Shown here: positions 60,295 through 64,000 of the stretch, piece after piece
How positions within the stretch are numbered: position 1 is the stretch's first letter
Layout of the letters: each line of letters opens with the position of its first letter
NCBI GenBank assembly: GCA_017964005.1
Contig: JAGCSR010000035.1
Location: 1 to 64,000 of the forward strand
Reading direction: 5' to 3'
DNA: 64,000 nt
From: Clostridiales bacterium
Lineage (GTDB): Bacteria; Bacillota; Clostridia; Saccharofermentanales; Saccharofermentanaceae
The notes under the pieces: generated by a model
The model's input: only the letters and a program-made list of their open reading frames with translations
Told to the model about the DNA's origin: nothing
The model's database searches: none
Program-made: the position numbers and the translations under genes

Positions 60295-62415
60295 ATGTTA
60301 CTGATGGGAAAAGGCCGGCATGTATTGTCGACCGAAGTCGCTTGCGATCCCGCCAGGTTATTGGAGATACTTTTCGATAACAGGGGGATCAAAGATCCGG
60401 ATGCCAGGGATGCTTTCGCCTCGGAAGACGGGGCGTGGTATGATCCGTTCTTATTCAATGATATGCGCCGGGCAGTAGATCTGATCGGCGAGGCAATAGA
60501 TTCCGGCAAGAAGATACTTATATACGGAGATTACGACTGTGACGGCGTTACCGCGACCGCTATATTGGTGCGGTATTTCAGGAGCGTCGGATGTGATGTG
60601 TCTTATATCGTTCCCCAGAGGGAAGAACACGGGTACGGGCTGACCGACAATATAATCGACAAGGTCCTGGATACTGCTCCCGAGCTCCTGATCACCGTTG
60701 ACTGCGGAATTACCAACTGCGACACGGTAAAGACGTTGAAGGATAAAGGCATCACAGTAATAGTTACGGACCACCATAATGTCAAAGAAGAGCTTCCCGA
60801 AGCGGATGCCATAATCTGCGCCAAGAGGGAAGATAATACCTATCCCTTCAGGGAACTGTGCGGAGCCGGTGTCGCTTTGAAGCTTGTGGAGGCTTTGGGC
60901 CGTGACGGTAAACACAAAGTCATACCTTCCGTTTGGAAGCAGGCAGTGGAAGCTGCGGGTATCGCGACAATCGCAGACCTGGTGTCTCTGACCGATGAGA
61001 ACAGGACCATAGTCAAGAAGTGTTTCCAGAGTCTCAAGAACCCGGTAAATCCCGGTATCCGCGTCATGCTGGATATGCTGATGACGGAAGGCAAAGAACT
61101 GGATGAGACATTTATATCCTTCAACTTCGTTCCCAGGGTCAATGCCGCGGGAAGACTCTATGATTCTTCGGAAGCATTAAGGCTCTTCCTCGAAGACGAT
61201 CCCAAGGCGGCGGAAGAGGCGGCTTTGGCGCTTACCCGCCAGAACGACGAGAGGAAACAGATAGAGTCCGTCGTATTCGATGAAGCCGTCAAGCAGGTGG
61301 AATCTCCCGCAAGGCCTGCCAAGTGGAGTCTTATCAATATGAAGGGTCCCATCGTGGTATACGGCAAGGGATGGCATCAGGGAGTCCTGGGTATCGTGGC
61401 CGGCAAACTGTCGCAATACTACAGGCGTTCCGCTATCGTCTTCACGGACGATTCCATTGAGAAGGACTGCATCAAGGGATCCGGAAGAGCCTTCGGGGAT
61501 TACGATCTGTTCGGAACACTGACGAAGATAGCAGATACTACGGAGAACTTCGGAGGGCATAAGAAGGCCGCCGGCGTTGTCGTAAAAAAGGACAGGATAG
61601 CCGAGTTCATGAACGCGCTGGAGGAAGCTTCCGAAGAAGATTCCGCTTTGGAAGAAGATGTGACGGAGGTCGAATGCGAACTTCCTTTCGGGATGCTGAA
61701 CAGGCAGACCTATAAGACGATAGGGATATTCAAGCCCTTCGGTATCGGCAACAAAAAGCCGCAGTTCCTGACCAGGGATCTTGTAATAGGCGGGATCTTC
61801 CCGATGTCGGGCGGGACCCATATGAGACTGGATCTTGTATCCCGTGATACCGGCGAGACCGTATCCGCCGTCGGATTCGGTATGGGTGAATACCTTAATG
61901 TGCTCGTGCCCGGTGATGTGGTGGATATAGTGTACAGCATCAACGAATACATGTTCAGGGGTGAGGTCACGTTAAGCCTGCATCTGGACGATATAGTCCC
62001 CCACATGCCTGAAGGGTTCCTGTGGCAGAAGGCAAAGATCGCGGAAGAACTCTTCTCCAACGGGATGGGGATCGATCAGATATCCAAGCTCGCGGGAGGT
62101 CCCGATGCCAAAGAACAGATGATACCGAATGCGGATGTTTTGCGCGCGTGCTATACTGTTGTCAAAGAAACGGCGGGAAGCGCGACTTCCGCTGCCGACA
62201 TCAAGCTCCTTGCCGTGATGGTCAGAGTTAAGACAAAAGTTGCGGTAACTCCTTTCCAGCTTATGAGATGCATGGAGATATTTGAGGAAGCGGGGCTTAT
62301 AAGATACGGAGTCACCGGCGCGGTCAAGGTAAGCTATACACTCTGCCCCGCCAACGGAGGGACAAAGCCGAAGCTGACTTCGACAAAAGCGTATATGAGG
62401 CTGATAAATGGATAG
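60295..62415 (+). CDS. recJ: Single-strand-specific exonuclease RecJ
   Basis: 706 residues. The DHH domain has LIYGDYDCDGVTATAILVRYFR, ITVDCGITN, VIVTDHHNVKEELP and GAGVALKLVEAL, with RVNAAGR. DHHA1 follows with YGKGWHQGVLGIVAGKLSQYYRRSAIVF, GSGRAFGDYDLFGTL and FGGHKKAAGVVV. The OB-type domain and a C-terminal region of about 130 residues, as in Bacillota RecJ, complete it. It degrades ssDNA 5' to 3' in RecF-pathway recombination and mismatch repair. Two start codons (60295, 60304) are possible; the first is kept. It overlaps the next gene by 8 bp. Confidence 0.95.
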   Translation: MLLMGKGRHVLSTEVACDPARLLEILFDNRGIKDPDARDAFASEDGAWYDPFLFNDMRRAVDLIGEAIDSGKKILIYGDYDCDGVTATAILVRYFRSVGCDVSYIVPQREEHGYGLTDNIIDKVLDTAPELLITVDCGITNCDTVKTLKDKGITVIVTDHHNVKEELPEADAIICAKREDNTYPFRELCGAGVALKLVEALGRDGKHKVIPSVWKQAVEAAGIATIADLVSLTDENRTIVKKCFQSLKNPVNPGIRVMLDMLMTEGKELDETFISFNFVPRVNAAGRLYDSSEALRLFLEDDPKAAEEAALALTRQNDERKQIESVVFDEAVKQVESPARPAKWSLINMKGPIVVYGKGWHQGVLGIVAGKLSQYYRRSAIVFTDDSIEKDCIKGSGRAFGDYDLFGTLTKIADTTENFGGHKKAAGVVVKKDRIAEFMNALEEASEEDSALEEDVTEVECELPFGMLNRQTYKTIGIFKPFGIGNKKPQFLTRDLVIGGIFPMSGGTHMRLDLVSRDTGETVSAVGFGMGEYLNVLVPGDVVDIVYSINEYMFRGEVTLSLHLDDIVPHMPEGFLWQKAKIAEELFSNGMGIDQISKLAGGPDAKEQMIPNADVLRACYTVVKETAGSATSAADIKLLAVMVRVKTKVAVTPFQLMRCMEIFEEAGLIRYGVTGAVKVSYTLCPANGGTKPKLTSTKAYMRLING

Positions 62416-64000
62416 AATGGATGACAACAATAAGATAAATGTGGAGCCTGAGGATCTGACGGATATTCCCGAGAACGATCCTGACTTTAACGAGTACGAT
62501 TATCTGTCGGATAAGTCCAAGCTCCCGCCGATCCCCGAGGATGTGATGGCGGCTTTCACGAAGCTCCTGGATAAATATGTCATGTCCTATGAGAAGGCGG
62601 GCCCCGTCAACGGTCATTCCTCAGAGGAAGTAAGGCAGTATCTTACGGACGCGTTCAACTTCGCGTACAAAGCACACCGTCACCAGAATAGGATGACGGG
62701 AGAGCCATATATCATCCATCCCATCGCGGTGGCGGATATCCTGGCTGAACTCGAAGTGGATCCGGATACCATAGCCGGAGCCCTTCTCCATGACACCATC
62801 GAGGATACGGCAGCGGATTGGGAACTCCTGTCACAGATGTTCAGCCCGACGGTTGCAAACCTTGTTGACGGCGTTACCAAGATCAATACCAAGCTGGGAC
62901 TGGTAACATATGACTCCAAAGAAGAGATCCAGGCGACAAATGTCAGGAAGATGGTCCTGGCCCTTACAGATGACGTCAGGGTCATATTCATTAAGCTGGC
63001 AGACCGTCTCCACAACATGAGGACCCTGAAGTTCCAAACCCCCGCAAAGCAGGTGGAGAAGGCAAGGGAGACACTGGATATCTATGTACCGTTCGCCGGA
63101 CGATTCGGTATCTATAAAGTCAAGTGGGAACTTGAAGACCTGTGCCTGAGGTTCCTGGATCCAGACGGATATAACGAGCTGGTGGGAATGATCAACAGCA
63201 AAAGATCCGAACGTGAGACCTTCATGGAGGATGTGGTAACCGAGATCTCCGCAAGGCTGGCAGAATACGGATTCACCCACTACGACATAGAAGGACGCCC
63301 CAAGCATTTCTACAGCATCTATAAGAAGATGAAGAACAAGGGCAGGACGATCGACCAGATCTATGATCTTTACGCGTGCAGGATCATCGTGGACGAACTT
63401 GCGGACTGTTATACGGTTCTGGGTATCATCCACGAGATGTACCAGCATATCCCGGGCAGGTTCAAGGACTATATCGCCATGCCAAAGGAGAATAAATACC
63501 AGTCGATACATACTACCGTAATGAACAAGAACGGTACGCCTTTTGAGGTCCAGATAAGGACTTACGCGATGCATCAGATCGCAGAATACGGTATCGCTGC
63601 CCACTGGCATTACAAGGAGAGCGGCAATTCCGCCGAGTTCAAGGCTGACAGGTACGACGCCAAGATGAGCGAGATGAGACAGCTCATTGATTCCCAGGGT
63701 GAATTCTCCGATACATCCGTCCTGGATGTCATCCGCGACATAAGCGGAGAGGAGATCTTCGTATATACGCCTAAGGGCAAGGTCGTAAGACTGCCTGCAG
63801 GTTCCTGTCCCATAGACTTTGCTTATGCGATCCACAGCGGCATCGGCAACCACATGCACGGCGCCAAGGTCAACGGCAGGATGGTAGCGCTGAACTATGA
63901 ACTCAAGAGCGGAGAGATGGTTGAGATATTGGATTCTCCAAGGATCAAGGGACCTTCCAAGGACTGGGTCAATATCGTAAGGACATCTTCTGCAAGATCC
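62408..64000 (+). CDS. relA: Bifunctional (p)ppGpp synthetase/hydrolase RelA/SpoT, 5' part
   Basis: 531 codons are visible and the frame is still open at the end of the window. After an acidic N-terminal arm of about 60 residues the HD hydrolase domain has GEPYIIHPIAVADILAELEVDPDTIAGALLHDTIEDT and KLADRLHNMRTL. The synthetase domain has FYSIYKKMKNKG, IYDLYACRIIV, GRFKDYIAMPKENKYQSIHTTV and EVQIRT, and the TGS domain FVYTPKGKVVRLPAGSCPIDFAYAIHSGIGNH. Both active sites look complete, so it should both make and degrade (p)ppGpp. AGG before ATG 62408; ATG 62417 is an alternative. It is co-transcribed with recJ. Confidence 0.96.
   Translation, partial: MDRMDDNNKINVEPEDLTDIPENDPDFNEYDYLSDKSKLPPIPEDVMAAFTKLLDKYVMSYEKAGPVNGHSSEEVRQYLTDAFNFAYKAHRHQNRMTGEPYIIHPIAVADILAELEVDPDTIAGALLHDTIEDTAADWELLSQMFSPTVANLVDGVTKINTKLGLVTYDSKEEIQATNVRKMVLALTDDVRVIFIKLADRLHNMRTLKFQTPAKQVEKARETLDIYVPFAGRFGIYKVKWELEDLCLRFLDPDGYNELVGMINSKRSERETFMEDVVTEISARLAEYGFTHYDIEGRPKHFYSIYKKMKNKGRTIDQIYDLYACRIIVDELADCYTVLGIIHEMYQHIPGRFKDYIAMPKENKYQSIHTTVMNKNGTPFEVQIRTYAMHQIAEYGIAAHWHYKESGNSAEFKADRYDAKMSEMRQLIDSQGEFSDTSVLDVIRDISGEEIFVYTPKGKVVRLPAGSCPIDFAYAIHSGIGNHMHGAKVNGRMVALNYELKSGEMVEILDSPRIKGPSKDWVNIVRTSSARS

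Noticed and set aside
1..64000. tRNA genes, rRNA genes, CRISPR arrays, insertion sequences, prophage
   Set aside because: Looked for cloverleaf T-loop motifs, regularly spaced repeats and transposase or integrase motifs; none was found by eye, though a covariance-model scan could still reveal a missed tRNA.

Overview
The window is a chimera. Bases 1 to about 1695 come from a Bacteroidota genome: the end of BamA, a Skp/OmpH chaperone behind a Bacteroidota-type promoter (TTG, 20 bp, TACATTTG), and the start of 2-oxoglutarate:ferredoxin oxidoreductase subunit alpha. In mid-codon-run this switches to a truncated NHLM-family bacteriocin-export ABC transporter, and everything to base 64000 looks like one Gram-positive Clostridia genome (Bacillota; perhaps a gut or rumen lineage, which I cannot name more closely). 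The supporting signs are strong AGGAGG ribosome-binding sites, sigma-A-like promoters, SLH proteins, zinc-type S14, LexA and BlaI/BlaR1-type regulation and Clostridia-like gene order. The join is most likely an assembly error. Layout of the Clostridia part: 1.7-6.8 kb, two NHLM export ABC subunits and a DUF1295 membrane protein. 6.8-10 kb, a DUF975 membrane protein and an OmpR-type two-component system, with an 11-bp tandem repeat upstream that looks like the regulator's site. 10-17 kb, a BlaI repressor and M56 (BlaR1-like) sensor flanked by two large paralogous lipoproteins; the same TACC-N5-GGTA dyad sits between -35 and -10 of both promoters. 17-25 kb, a complete shikimate/tyrosine operon (DAHP synthase, prephenate dehydrogenase, AroB, AroA, AroC, a chorismate mutase-AroE-AroK triple fusion, AroQ, TrmL). 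It is preceded by a 19-residue leader peptide with six Tyr and two Phe codons, a 12-bp antiterminator helix and a terminator, which together make a classical ribosome-dependent attenuator. 25-29 kb, a saccharopine-dehydrogenase-like protein, an ABC-2 exporter and a PAS-GGDEF diguanylate cyclase. 29-32 kb, a minus-strand small membrane protein and a PadR/DUF1700/DUF4097 envelope module. 32-40 kb, a PucR/CdaR-type regulator, FtsE (with a long acidic tail), FtsX and a PcsB/EnvC-like M23 hydrolase, then a methyltransferase, Hsp33 and an Fe-S aldo/keto reductase. 40-45 kb, two SLH-anchored surface proteins. At 45.2-45.4 kb a 38-residue hydrophobic holin/toxin-like peptide on the minus strand has a LexA box on its -35. 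45.5-59.9 kb, the S10-spc ribosomal operon (rpsJ to infA), with a roughly 290-nt structured leader and two tandem secY genes. 59.9-64 kb, rpsU, recJ and the start of relA/spoT. The usual continuation after infA (rpmJ, rpsM, rpsK, rpsD, rpoA, rplQ) is absent. No tRNA, rRNA, CRISPR array or insertion sequence was recognised. The most notable observations are the Tyr/Phe leader-peptide attenuator, where Bacillota would usually use a T-box; the BlaI/M56/twin-lipoprotein module; the LexA-controlled mini-membrane peptide; the structured rpsJ leader; and the tandem SecY pair.
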